NCBI RefSeq assembly: GCF_004359215.1
Contig: NC_090621.1
Coordinates: 3,982,381-4,046,380 of the forward strand
Length of the DNA stretch: 64,000 nucleotides
Source of the DNA: Bremia lactucae
Taxonomy: Eukaryota; Oomycota; Peronosporomycetes; Peronosporales; Peronosporaceae
Reading direction: 5' to 3'
Shown here: positions 42,456 to 53,005 of the stretch, piece by piece
Position numbering within the stretch: position 1 is the stretch's first letter
Layout: each line of letters opens with the position of its first letter
Translations under genes and position numbers: made by a program
Notes under the pieces: generated by a model
The model's database searches: none
What the model was told of the DNA's origin: nothing
The model's input: only the letters and a program-made list of their open reading frames with translations

Positions 42456-44321
42456 CTTGACGTATATGGCTTTCATTGCTACCTCAGCCCAGAAGTACTA
42501 GTCGAGCTTGGCGTGATGCATCATACTGCGTCCAATTTTAACAATTGTCCGAATAGCACGCTCTGCCGTCCCAGTAGTCTGGTGGGCGTACGGAACTGTA
42601 GTCCGCTGCTCAACTTCTTCATATTCGTAGAAAGTCTTGATCGAGCTTGTCGCGACTCACAACCTCCATCGTGCGTCACAAATTTGACTTATTTGGAAAA
42701 CTGTGTTTGGATCTTCATGATGTAGCTCCTAATGTGACCTTCACTGTCCGATTTGGTTCGCATGCTAAAAACCCTTCATACATCCGCTAGCTTCATTAAC
42801 AATGAGTAGCAGATATAGCAGATACCTGCTACCTCCAAGTGAATCTTGTTCCATGGGACCGCAAATGTCGAGATGAAGCAATTCGAAGATGTCATAATGA
42901 CCCTTGTCTCGGTTTCTTAAGAACGGTTTCTGAACTATTTTCATTGCTGACAGCCACGGCAAGTGCTTGACAAAATTTGTATAATTGACGTACTTGCATC
43001 CTTGATCATGTTTATGTTGACGATTTTGCGTAGCACTTGAACTGGAGTATGACCCATACGCGCGTGCAAATGAACCATCTTTGAATTTGTTACCGCATTA
43101 GCAGATCGTTTAGCCGTGCGCAGCCAGGAGAAGATCCGCTGATGCCACCACTTGAAACGAGTCCTTACGCGAAACACGCATTACGCACCATCAAACACCA
43201 CTTGAAAATTGCCATGCTTATTGATTTGGGGCACCGAAAGTAAGTCCTTTCTGATGTCTGGGATGTATAAAGCGTTCCTGATTTCAATATGGCTCGTAGT
43301 TCCATCAGGAAGTATGACTTCTTCCACGATAGTGCCAACTCTCTTGACAGCCGCCATATTATCGTCGGCTACTGACACGCTACCTTCATCACGCTCATTT
43401 AGATTGGCGAATTTGGCCTTGTCGTTGCATATGTGGTGCGTTGCGCCACTATCGACCGCCCACATCCCGGAAATGTTCTTGCCCGTCGTTATTCCACACT
43501 CAAGCGAAACAGCAAACGTTATCCAGTCGTTGTTGTAGACATCATCGTGGTTTCTCCACTGAAAATTGTTGGCCCCGCGTCCTCGGCCGTTGCTGCCGCG
43601 GCTTGGCCCTCGATTTTCATCGTTTTGCTTGGTCCAGCACTTGTCAATAGAGTACCTCATTTTTCCGTAGTACGTGCACTGATGAGATTCATGGTCGGCG
43701 TTGAAGCTTTCGCAGAACTCTCAGACTTCACCACCACCACTTTCTCGGCCTGCCGCTTGTTATGCTCATTCGTAAGCACCTTTACAATATCTTGCGAACG
43801 CAGCTCGGTATGGCTCATCTCCAGATTGAGTACGACGTTCCCGTAACTCTTAGGGAGACTGCGAAGCAAACAAATAGCTACGTCTTCGTCCTTCATCTTG
43901 GCGATGATATTAAGAGCTTCATTGCAATGATACAAGAGGTTGTCGCCTTCCGCCATCTTCATACTGAAGAGCTGCTTCTTGAGGTAGAGTCGGCCAGCCT
44001 CTTGTGATCCGGCGTGAGTCGTCTTTAGACGCGTCTACGCAACCCATGCTTCCTCGCAGTCATCAACCTCATGTAATAATCCGCATTTATGCGGCGCAGG
44101 ATAAGGTCCAAAGGCAATGTTGCCGGCCCTTACACAGTTATCTCTGGCCTGTGTATCCGTGAAGCTTGGCGTCGTCTCGCGATCACCACATGCCACATTG
44201 ACTTGGTCAAGAACACAATCCTAATGTAGCGGCACCATGTTGCATAGTTGTCACCGTTGAACTTGTCAATGGAGACCTTGGTTGACATCTCGTTGGCAGA
44301 AGACATGGTACTTGGGCTCAT
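42456..44321 (-). pseudogene. G gag-protease-integrase part
   Basis: Start codon 44319-44321 ([15 protein letters not shown]) in a GGTTATGAGCCC primer site complement. Frame-broken gag ([47 protein letters not shown]), a damaged knuckle ([10 protein letters not shown]), protease [13 protein letters not shown] (frame 43181-43660), LHARMGH pre-integrase, integrase LLHLDICGPM, THDGG and [10 protein letters not shown] (Asp and Glu kept) to AMKAIYVK, where the inverted segment begins. Confidence 0.83.
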
Positions 44322-44329
44322 AACCTGCC

Positions 44330-44590
44330 TGTTGGATTGAGGGAGGCGAAGAGAAGCGAGGGTAAAAAGGTCTACAGGAAGAATAAACCGGAGTGAAGAC
44401 ACTTGAGCAGGAGAAGGAATATTTGGAAGTGATTGATTTATTGGGGCTTACACTTCAACTTCTCGAAACCATAAAATTCTGCATAGTGCATCTAACTATA
44501 CTGTTATATGAGTAAATGCTATGTTTAACTGCGGTTCGGTTTGGACCGGTTTGAGGTATGTACCTTATCTGAAACCCATAATTTTCAATA
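44330..44590 (-). repeat. G 5' LTR
   Basis: 261 bp; begins (window orientation) TGTTGGATTGAGG and ends TTTTCAATA. Four extra bases (complement of GGCA) separate it from the primer site, unlike E1-E3 where the two abut. Confidence 0.82.
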
Positions 44591-45056
44591 CGCATGAAGC
44601 TATTCGTAAGTGATAACCAGTGAGATGATCAAGGACGCAAATATGCCAGCCAAAGTAAAGGCATCAGGCGTATGCCGTGGATGTCAGCAAGGAAATTGGG
44701 CTGGTAATGTAGAGACGCGACGAAGTACGAGCGGATACGCTTTCATGAGAAATAACGGGTGTATTAGCTGGAGGAGTAAGAAGCAGTGCACGGTGGCGTT
44801 GCCATCGACGGAGGCAGAGTACATAGCGCTGAAGAAAGCAGTACAAGAAGCAATTTGACTCAAGACATTTCTATATTAGCTTGGTGGGATGAATAGCACC
44901 GAAGCTGTCAAGGTGTATGAAGATAATCAAGGTGCGATTGCGTTGACCAAGAACATGACCCAAAAAACCATTACCTAGTAATCGCGACATTAGTCACTAC
45001 AACACGTTCGAGCTCCCCCACTTTGATATCTGAGGTCCTATGGAAGACGTTTCTAA
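44591..45056 (+). pseudogene. Copia integrase remnant with a 258-bp RNase H filler
   Basis: Plus-strand pre-integrase MIKDANMPAK, CRGCQQGN to 44696, then 44697-44954 is B-family RNase H (WAGNVETRRSTSGYAF, WRSKKQCTVALPSTEAEYIAL, TGA at 44856-44858, YEDNQGAIALTKN), then integrase resumes at 44955 (MTQKPLPSNRD-like, FELPHFDI, GPMED). The filler is 86 codons long and sits exactly between the Asn and Met codons of the integrase GNMVQK-type motif. Confidence 0.78.
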
Positions 45057-45318
45057 TAAAGCGGTCAAGTGAGCGAAGTTTTGCAAATTGCAAAGTGAAT
45101 ATATTTAAGGTCCTTACACTTCGCAAACCTATTGCTACCTCTAAGCCAATCATTACTTCTAGCCAATCATAGTTTGAGAACCTTCTAGAAGCTGATGACG
45201 TCATCTACTGACGTCATCCCCATGACGACACACTATGACGTCATTACTGGTACATACTGATAAATACTGATACATACTGGTAGTCTCTTGTTCAGATCGA
45301 ACCGCTTCCTCGCCAACA
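45057..45318 (-). repeat. B2 3' LTR
   Basis: About 262 bp. TGTTGG start at 45318 next to GTCGAGTGGGAG. It has three TGACGTCA sites (45196, 45209, 45236) and one TGACGACA (45223), where B1 has a six-unit array. It shows the uninterrupted version of the site where E1 inserted into B1 (GTCAAGTGAGCGAAGTTTTGC). Confidence 0.83.
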
Positions 45319-46640
45319 CTCCCACTCGACTCACACTTGGTGCTAACACTCCGAGCATGCGTCACAAGTGTTCAAACTGTGCAGCAGGAATCGGCTTGGT
45401 CATCATGTCTGCTTTCATCTCCTTTGTCGAGCAGTATTGCAGCACGACTTGGCTGTTTTCAACTCTTTCCCGCACAAAGTGATAGCGTATGCCGATGTGC
45501 TTGGTTCTCTTGTGAAACTCCGGATTCTTGGCAAACGCAATTGCACCTTGATTATCTTCATACACCTTGACAGCTTCAATGCTATTCATCCCACCAAGCG
45601 AATATAGAACTGTCTTGAGCCAAATTGCTTTTTGAACTGCTTTCGTCAGCGCTATGTACTCTGCCTCCGTCGATGATAACGCCACTGTGCACTGCTTCTT
45701 ACTTCTCCAGCTAATACACCCGTTATTCCTCATGAAAGCGTATCCGCTTGTACTTCGTCGCGTCTCCACATCACCAGCCCAATCTGCGTCTGAGTATCCC
45801 TGCAGTGTAGCGATACCATCACGTGAGAAATCAAGTCCATGCGTCGGTGTTGCTTGAAGATACCGCAATACACGCTTGAAAGCCTTTCAATATATTGGAA
45901 AGGGATCAGCCGCAAATTGACTCAATTCTCACACTGCCACAGCAATGTTCGGACGAGTCGCAACTATCAAGTACATGATACCTTCAATGGCACTCCGGTA
46001 AGGCACGTTCTTCATTGTTTCCTCATGATTGCAGCCGCCTTCACACATGTTCTTGGTCAGTCTAAGTCCAGGATTTTGAGGCGTCTTCACGGACTTGCTG
46101 TCATGCATACCAAACTTAGTTAAGAAACAGACTTGAAACTTGGTTTGCCGCATCGTCACATGGCCAGCCGCATGATCTCTTGATTTCCATACCAAGAAAA
46201 TGCTTCAGCTCGCCGAGATCCGTTATATCGAATCGGTCGCTCAACGCACGCTTTGTTGACGTGAGAAACTCGTCGTTGCTACTTGCGATGATCAGATCGT
46301 CAACATACAAAACAACAAAGACCATGTCGCTGTCATCTCGCTTAACGTACACGCAGTGATCTGATTCACACTTGACGAAACCCATCTTGATCATGAAGTC
46401 ATCGATGGTCTGATTCCGCATACGGGGTGATTGCTTCAACCCGTATAGTGACTTCTTTAGCTTGCACACGTGATCTGGACGACCAGCATCGACACATCCA
46501 TCTAGCTGCGCCATGTAGATATCTTCATCTAATCCACCATTTAGGAACGCTGTCTTGACATCCATCTGATGCAACTTCAGCGTATACTTGGCAGCCAAAC
46601 TGCACGCTTCCTTCCATTTCACTTCGTTGCTAGATTCCAT
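45319..46640 (-). pseudogene. B2 RT-RNase H, fingers deleted
   Basis: RNase H ([62 protein letters not shown]) and RT palm with YVDD (near 46290-46305), broken by frameshifts near 45890 and 46140-46200. At about 46600 the chain passes from NEVKWKEAC directly to SLAAKYTLKLHQMDV; relative to B1 the RT fingers (CRWVFRVK to KFTSIRIVL) are missing. Confidence 0.84.
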
Positions 46641-47369
46641 AGCGACTTAAATGTAGTCGGCATATCTCCTTTGGACCTATAACGTATGCAGCTTCGTAAT
46701 GTGTTGCATCTTGAGTTGCTGCTGACATCTCATCAAGACCTTGACGTCTCTTGTAATAATACGCAGACCGCTTGGCGCTTGGAGGGTCTGTTGCTTTCTC
46801 AACGACTGTAGCCGTTGGTGCCTCTTACTGCTGGACTCTATGTCCACATCTTGCGCAGTGTCTTCTTCTTGTTCCTGCGGCGATTCATCATATGCGCCTC
46901 TTCATCTTGAATGACTACGTCCTGCTGAAAGTAGTTGCGTCTTTCAGTCTTCCATGAGCTGAGCGTCGCGACTTTCCAGTATGCGGCAACTGTCCAGCTC
47001 CTCGAATCGATTCGCTTTCCCATGATCCGAATATCCAAGAAACCGGCAGCGTACTGACTGAGTAACAAATTTGGCACGCTTTTCCTTTGGCACCGCCACA
47101 TTCGCGTGACAACCAACCACCTTAGGTTAGCCAGCAATGGTTTCTTGCCTGTCCAAACTTGGTGTGACGATTTGTCATGGCTGACAGCACGTGTTGGACA
47201 TCTATTGTGGAGAAACGTAGCTGTCATGACAGCTTCTCACCAGTACCCTTTGGACAGTCCAGCATGTTTTATCATGCAGTGCGCACACTCTACCAACGTT
47301 TGATCTATTTGCTCGGCGACCCATTCAACTAAGGCGTGTAAGAAGGCGTGAATGTTTGCACGATTCCTC
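46641..47369 (-). pseudogene. B2 integrase C-terminal half and linker
   Basis: Frame-broken integrase: HNRCPTRAVSHDKS, WTGKKPLLANL, PKEKRAKF-like, FLDIRIMGKRIDSR and the acidic linker (EEAHMMNRRRNKKKTLRKM, out of frame). It is cut at 47369-47370, where the sequence jumps to H. The two share only a CG dinucleotide at the junction. Confidence 0.8.
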
Positions 47370-47536
47370 GCAACGGAGTTTTATTGAGTCCAGCTCCGCA
47401 CAAATCGCCTTGCGCCAGTGTACTTGATCCGGCCCACTACTAGCATCTACAAACGTTGTCGGATCAAATAAATGAGCGCCTTCAACTGCATTCGCGCTCA
47501 CTCGCCAAAAGACATGATGGGTGTCATCATCGTCAT
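47370..47536 (-). pseudogene. H RT N-terminal fragment
   Basis: Reads DDDDTHHVFWRVSANAVEG, DPTTFVDASSGPDQVHWRKAICAELDSIKLR, the linker-RT transition seen at 4823-5000 in E1. It is cut at 47370. The last five bases (47532-47536, GTCAT) are one copy of the target duplication of the solo LTR. Confidence 0.85.
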
Positions 47537-47781
47537 ACTGAAAAGTTAAGTGAGCACTAGTTGGCAAAATGCAAAGAAAATCTATCGAAGGTACTTATTT
47601 CGCAAAACTATTTGCTACCTCTAAGCCAACCATTACTTCTAGCCAATCAGCGCTTCCGAAATCTTCCAGAAGCTTCTGACGTCATCCCAATGACGTCACT
47701 ACCGGTATATACCGGTTCCCGCCTTTGGCCTGCTTGTTGCTTTCTGCTTAAGACGTCTTCTTCACAGTGTCCTTAACAACA
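47537..47781 (-). repeat. Solo B-type LTR with 5-bp TSD
   Basis: 245 bp flanked by GTCAT (47532-47536 and 47782-47786). TGTTGTTAAGGAC start on the minus strand at 47781, ACTTTGCATTTTGCCAACTAG block near the other end as in 19255-19579. It has two TGACGTCA sites (47677, 47691) followed by the perfect 16-bp palindrome ACCGGTATATACCGGT (47701-47716). Formation by LTR-LTR recombination of a full element is the usual explanation. Confidence 0.88.
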
Positions 47782-48700
47782 GTCATTCCCATCATTGTCT
47801 TTTTGCTCTTTGTCCCGGTTGGCTCGAGCACTCGCTCATCGTTTTCATGGCGCGACTCGAAGTCATCCGGCGCACTTGCTTCTTCCAACCCGGCTCCACA
47901 ACGAGCTGGATGTGCTCGTTGAAACACTTGTTCTTCGCTGCTTAAACGGTTCTTGCGCTTGCCTGTTTGCTTAAACTCCGTGGTGGCAGGTTCATCACTG
48001 ATTCTCATCAAGTCGAAATCCAACACGGCATCATCGACAACATCTTGTGGTAGCGTCGGTGAGAAACCAAAGGTTGATTCGTCGAAGGTAACATCATGAT
48101 ATTTCACCACTTGATCCGCTACAATGTCGTAAATGCGGTACGTCTTCGATGCTTCTTCGTACCCTATGAACAGTCCTTCACGAGCCTTCGGATCCCATCT
48201 TGATCTCTTTTCCTTGGGAGTCAGCACGAACGCACGGCAGCCAAAAACTTGCATGTGTTTGAAGCTAGGTCAAAATTCGTTGATGATCTCGAACGGAGTC
48301 TGATAATGGTACCTGGGCGATGGCAGTTGACCATTCTGCCGTGCCAGTCGTCTGGTGCGCATACGGAACAGTAACTTGCTGCTCGATTCCTTGATCATCG
48401 TAGAATGCCGTGATCGAAGTCGTCGCGAATTCTCATGCACCATCATGTCGAACGAACTTGACCTTGAAGTCAAACTGCGTCTGCACCGCATTGATGTACA
48501 TTTTGATGCAATCTTCACTATCGGCCTTCATGCATCCGCTGCTTTTATCAACGATCAGTAGCAAGTACTTGCTCCCACCCATCGATTCGACTTCCATTGA
48601 TCCGCAAGTGCCGATGTGTGGAAGCTCGAACGGATCGTAGTGGCGCTTGTTCGGGTTGATTGGAAACGGTCGCTTACCATACTCCCTTCTTGACACCCGT
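47782..48700 (-). pseudogene. H linker and integrase
   Basis: Integrase C-terminal region open at 47787-48254 ([70 protein letters not shown]). Upstream, the core has [11 protein letters not shown] and TGTAEW; about 105 bp after the catalytic Glu are deleted, joining TAE to LPSPRYHYQTPFEI. The core is otherwise split over two frames near 48500 by loss of the FGLRA segment (GSGCMKADSED). Confidence 0.83.
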
Positions 48701-50088
48701 GACATATGCTTGATCTGCTCGGTTTTGCTGGCATCTTAGCATTCTTGATCATTCCCTTGGAGACTATTTTGCACAAAATACCAATTGGTGTATGGCCATG
48801 CGTGCATGAAGATTCTCGACTCTTGATCGTGATGCATCATTTACCAATTGGTGAGATGTGCGAAGCCAATAGAGTCCATCCGCAAGATCTGCCATCGCCA
48901 CCACTTGCTCTGAGTCTTAGCGCGAGATCTCCAATTTGGCACCATCAAACACCACTTGAAACTTGCCGCTTTTGTTGATTTGAGGTATTGACAGTAGGTT
49001 CTTAATCATGTCTAGGACGAAAAGCGCGTTCTTGATCTCGACTTCACATTCTTTACCGTTAGGCAGTACCGACTTTTCGATGATAGTTCCGACGCCTTTG
49101 ATAGCAGCTTTATTCCCATCTGCGACAAGCACTTCACCTTCATTGTGTTCGTCTAGAACTTCGAACTTCGACTTTTCGTAGCAGATGTGATGCGTCGCAC
49201 CGCTTTCGCTTGTCCACATCCCGGACATGTTCTTGGTCGTTGAAAGTCCGCATTTCATCGACACAGCAAATGCCACACGATCGTAGTTGCCGTTGCTGTT
49301 GGCGCTGTAGCCTTGCCACTGAATTTGATTCGCTCCGCTACCGCAAGCGTTGCTGCCGCGTCGAGCTCCCCGATTGTCTTCTTCTGCTTGGTCCAGCACT
49401 TTTCCACTGTGTGCCTAAGAACGTGCACTGACAAATTTCGTGCTCGGTACTGGAGGTCTTGGTTGCTTCTTTAGTCTTCACCGATGTCGTCTTGTTTCCT
49501 TGTCTCTTGATGTGCTCATTCGTCAGCACTTTTACGACGTCTTGTGAACGTAATTTCGCGCTGCTTATCTCCAAGTTGAGATCGACATTCTCGTAACTCT
49601 TGGGGAGGCTGCGCAACAAACAGATCGCTACGTCCTGTCCTCCATCCTGGCGCCGATACTCTTGAATTTCGCGAGTATGTTGAGGACTTTATTGCAATGA
49701 TGAAGTACATTGCCGCCTTGCGCCATCTCCCTGCTGAATAGTAGTCGCTTCAAGATGATCCGTCCCGCCTTCTGCGATTCGCCGTATAGGGTCTTCAACT
49801 TTGCCCACGCAATCCATGTTTCTTCGCAGTCATTGACCACGTGATGGTAATCCGCACTCATGTGCAGCAATATCATGCCGAAGGCGATATTGCTTGCCTT
49901 GACATATTCGTCCATGGCGCGAGAATCGGCGAAGGTGGGTTGGAGCTCCCGGTTGACCACATGCCACTTTGACATGGTCAGGAACACGCCACGCATGTAG
50001 CAGTTCCACGTCGCGTAATTGTCGCCATCGAATTCTTCGATGTAGATCTTGGTGGCGGGATCTTGAGCAAAGGACATCGTGCTAGGAG
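48701..50088 (-). pseudogene. H gag-protease-pre-integrase part
   Basis: Gag from [10 protein letters not shown] (50077 leftward) with [58 protein letters not shown], then frame changes; the knuckle is damaged by a deletion near 49410 ([12 protein letters not shown]). Protease reads [12 protein letters not shown], so the catalytic Asp codon is now Glu (DSGAT to ESGAT). [14 protein letters not shown] and the pre-integrase [10 protein letters not shown] follow. The initiation codon is ACG. Confidence 0.83.
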
Positions 50089-50096
50089 TCGTAACC

Positions 50097-50365
50097 TGTT
50101 AACACGTACCGAGCACTGGAAGTGAGAGAAGGAAGCTTGAAGAAGACGAAAGAAGTCTACACTGCGAAGTGGAGACAACTTGCGAGGGCAAAGGAACATT
50201 TGAAAGTGATTGATTTATTAGGGCTTATACTTCCATTTCTCGAAACCACCCATTTTCACATAGTGCATCTGACTATACTATAATACAAGTAAATGCTATG
50301 TTTACCGCGTTGGGATTGGACCGGTTTGGGTTGTGTGCCATACCTAGAACCCATTGCCCTCAATA
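50097..50365 (-). repeat. H 5' LTR
   Basis: 269 bp; begins (window orientation) TGTTAACACGTACCGAGC, ends CCTCAATA. Its right flank is a plus-strand RT fragment. Confidence 0.86.
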
Positions 50366-51130
50366 AAGTACAAGGCTCGCTTCGTGGCAAAGGGTTTCAA
50401 GCAGAAGTACGGCATTGATTACACCAATACCTTTTCGCCGGCTGTCAAGTACATGACACTGCGAATGTCTATCGCAATTGCCAAATATTTCAAGTGGCCT
50501 CTCGACCAGCTTGATGTGGTTACTGCATTACTGTATGAGATCATGAAGGAACAATTTTATTGCGAGGTCCCCGAAGAAGTCCAGCTTGACAATAATTTTA
50601 ACTTCTTATAATAGTCAAAGCCATTTACGGACCCAAGCAAGCGTCGCGCGAGAAATGAAATGTTTGATAAGTTTATATGCTCGATTGGCTTTCGAGTATC
50701 AGCATTCGACCCGTGTCTATATCTCAAGATTTTGGACGGACATTGCATACTTGTGCTGGTCTTTGTGGACGATGTGCTAATTACTGAGAGCTTGCCGAAA
50801 ATGGTCACACGTACTAAGAATGACCCTAAGAATCGCTTCGAGATGAATATGCATTTGTTCTCGGCATCGAGCTGATCAATATCCAGACGGCAGCTTAACG
50901 ATGTGCTAGCGACGCTATGTAGACGATATTCTGAAGCACTTTGGCATGGTCGAGTGCAAAGCTGTAGTCAGTCTAGTTGATGTGAGTTCACGGCTGCCTC
51001 CAAGTATTGCAGCAGCCAAGGTGAATGCTCCGTTTCACGAAGCAGTTGGTGCATTTATGCATCTTACGACTGCGACAAGCCCAGACATTGCGCACGCCGT
51101 TGTATACGTGTCTTGCTTAATGATAAATCC
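50366..51130 (+). pseudogene. Copia RT fragment (plus)
   Basis: YKARFVAKGFKQKYGIDYTNTFSPAV, DQLDVVTALLY, FVDD at 50762-50773 (Tyr replaced by Phe), TRTKNDPKNRFEMN, VNAPFHEAVGAFMHLTTATSPD. Many frameshifts. It is closest to the G inverted segment (DQLDVV, EVPE) and ends in the PQVEHW region. Confidence 0.8.
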
Positions 51131-51471
51131 CCTGAAAAAGCTTGGGTTGCGTGGGCGTCTTGACGTATGCCGGATCGCAGAAGGCTAGCTGGATTTACCT
51201 CAAGAGGCAACTCTTTAGTATGGAGATGGAGGAAGGCGACAGCGTCTTGCATCATTTTTGCCAAGCTCAGCAGCCTCGGTGCCAAGATGGAGGACGAAAA
51301 CGTAGCTATTTGTTTGCTTCGCCAATCTGGAGATGAGCAATACCGAGCTGCGTTCGCACGATGTTGTAAAGGTGCTTAGGAATGAGCATATCGAGCGGCA
51401 GGCCGTGAAAGTGGTGGCAGTGAAGTCTAACAGTTCTGCGAAAGCTTCAACACCGGTTAACACGTACCGAG
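51131..51471 (+). pseudogene. Copia gag fragment joined behind RT (plus)
   Basis: Starts at AAAGCTTGGGTTGCGTGGGC (gag EAWVAWA block) and continues [45 protein letters not shown], then the NEHIERQAVK and SSAKAST region in broken frames. This puts gag downstream of RT in the same orientation, with no LTR between. The last 16 bp before C1 (GTTAACACGTACCGAG) equal the edge of the H LTR. Confidence 0.75.
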
Positions 51472-51725
51472 TGAAGTTCATGGAGCGTCTCGAGCAGCAA
51501 CATTACCGGTAAGTACCAGACTAGCAACAGTATGATAACCCTACGGAGGTTGCCAGAAGCTGGTTTACCGACGGCCATCGTCCGACGGCGAGAATGACGT
51601 CATTGGAAGCTTCGAGTAGGTTCTAGAAGCTTCCTAGTAAATGATTGGCTTAGACGTAGTAATAGAGATTAAGAACTAAAGGAGCTTTGCATTTTGCATC
51701 CTACTACACAATTGCCTTTTCTTCA
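51472..51725 (+). repeat. C1 5' LTR
   Basis: Starts TGAAGTTCATGG, ends CCTTTTCTTCA directly before the GGTTATGAGCCT primer site (51726-51737). One TGACGTCA at 51595-51602 and the ACTTTGCATTTTGC-type block shared with the B LTRs. Confidence 0.82.
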
Positions 51726-51729
51726 GGTT

Positions 51730-52930
51730 ATGAGCCTAAGCTCGTTTAACTCTGCCTCGACCGCCATGAAATCTTCAACGACCCGGATCAACACATTCGA
51801 CGGAACCAACTTCCATGCTTGGAACTTCAAGATGCAAATGGTGCTTGAGGGGCGTGACCTGCGGGAGGTCGTATGCGGAGAAGTCAAGTTCGAGGACTGC
51901 CTGACGGCGCTGGACCAAGCTACGTACAAGCAAAAGTCCCGCAAGGTGATAGCTGCGATATGCCTTTCCATGGGAGACTCGCAGCTGCCGTTGGTCGCTC
52001 GGCTAGTGGAGCATTTAATGCATGGTCAACGCTGGGAGACCACTTCGAGAAGAAGAGCCTTGCTAAAGAGCTCTTTCTTCGTCGGTGTTTTTTTACAGTC
52101 ATGATGGAAGAAGGCGATGATGTGCTCACGCATATCAACAAGCTTAAGACACTGGCGGAGCAGCTCGACGCATTTGGCGCCCCGGTCAGTGAGGATGACT
52201 TAGTGATGACGCTTCTAGGGAGTCTGAGCGAGTCGTACCAATTCCATATATAGGCGTTGGAATCGCGTTTCGATACGCTGACATGGGAGTTGGTGACGTC
52301 TCGGCTACTTCACTAGGATACGAAGTGCAAGAAGCAAGGCGGGATGGAGCCGTGGTTGGTGAGGCATTCATGATGACTTTCAAGAAGCGCAATGGACGGC
52401 CAGCGAAGAAGGCTGGTGCGTGCAACTACTGCGGCAAGATGGGTCATTGGATTGCGGAGCGTCCTTCGCGAATTGAAGACAATTACAGCAACTCTCGACA
52501 ACGATTTCAGGGAGCTAATTTTGTGCGAGATGAAGTTGCGGACAAATTTCTGTTTTCGGCTGAAGAAGCTCAAGATTCGTTGGTGTGGCTGATCGACTCA
52601 GGTGCTACTCAGCATATGTCACACTCCAAGATGTTCATAAAAAACTACAAGAAGATCGACCCGGCCAATATGCATTTCGCAGACGACGGTGTTGTCGAAG
52701 CGGTTGGCGTTGGTGACATTTTGATGGCGATGACTACTCCAAGCGGCATCAAAAAAGATTTACTCAAGGGAGTATGGCATATTCCCAAGCTCAGACGCAA
52801 TTTTTGTCTGTCGGAATATTCACCAAGTATGTCGCTCCAGTGACTTTCGACAACAAGTGCTACTCGGTACAGCTAGAAGGAGATGTTTAGACAATGGGCA
52901 TTCGCGCTGGAAAGTTTTTTTTCTAACTAA
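51730..52930 (+). pseudogene. C1 gag-protease
   Basis: Start MSLSSFNSASTAMKS at 51730, inside the primer site. Gag DGTNFHAWNFKMQMVLEGRDL, frameshift near 51995 (SASGAFNAW block in the next frame), HFEKKSLAKELFL, MEEGDDVLTHINK, then a stop and shift near 52250. From 52283 it reads a CCHC knuckle CNYCGKMGHWIAER (last Cys changed to Arg) and protease WLIDSGATQHMSHS (about 52586-52627), ADDGVVEAVGVGD, GVWHIPKLRRN, breaking near 52800. Confidence 0.85.
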
Positions 52931-53005
52931 GCATGACTCCTGTGCCCAATGAGACGATGAACATGGCATGCGAGCCTCAAATTTGGCAATTTCTAAGTCG
53001 ATTTT

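Larger units (their letters stand above)
40135..44590 (-). mobile_element. G, full-length copia element with inverted INT-RT-RH core
   Basis: LTRs at about 40135-40388 and 44330-44590 in the same orientation. Between them, right to left: gag, protease, integrase up to AMKAIYVK (42456); then a segment in the opposite orientation (about 40650-42455) that starts at the next integrase residues (SPKVEHKFPYE) and runs through RT to RNase H (EGKWIHRKLCENITSAG); then, minus again, RNase H from SQSIPELVVRKDNQSC to the end. Nothing is duplicated and little is missing, and the total (about 4.46 kb) is that of one element. Simplest reading: one element with an internal inversion of about 1.8 kb. Confidence 0.78.
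45057..47369 (-). mobile_element. B2, partial B-family copia element
   Basis: 3' LTR, RNase H, RT and integrase of a copy closely related to B1. It ends abruptly at 47369 in integrase (TTTGCACGATTCCTCG), where H begins. The gag-protease half and the 5' LTR are absent. An internal deletion near 46600 removed the RT fingers. Confidence 0.85.
47370..50365 (-). mobile_element. H, E-related copia element, RT C-terminal half missing
   Basis: 5' LTR 50097-50365 and, leftward, gag, protease, integrase, linker and the first part of RT, ending at 47370 against B2. A solo B-type LTR is inserted in the linker at 47537-47781. The gag start codon is ACG (primer site GGTTACGACTCC). Confidence 0.83.

Noticed and set aside
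43181..43660. Stand-alone protease-like gene on the minus strand
   Set aside because: It is the gag tail and DSGAT protease part of element G in its normal position between gag and integrase.
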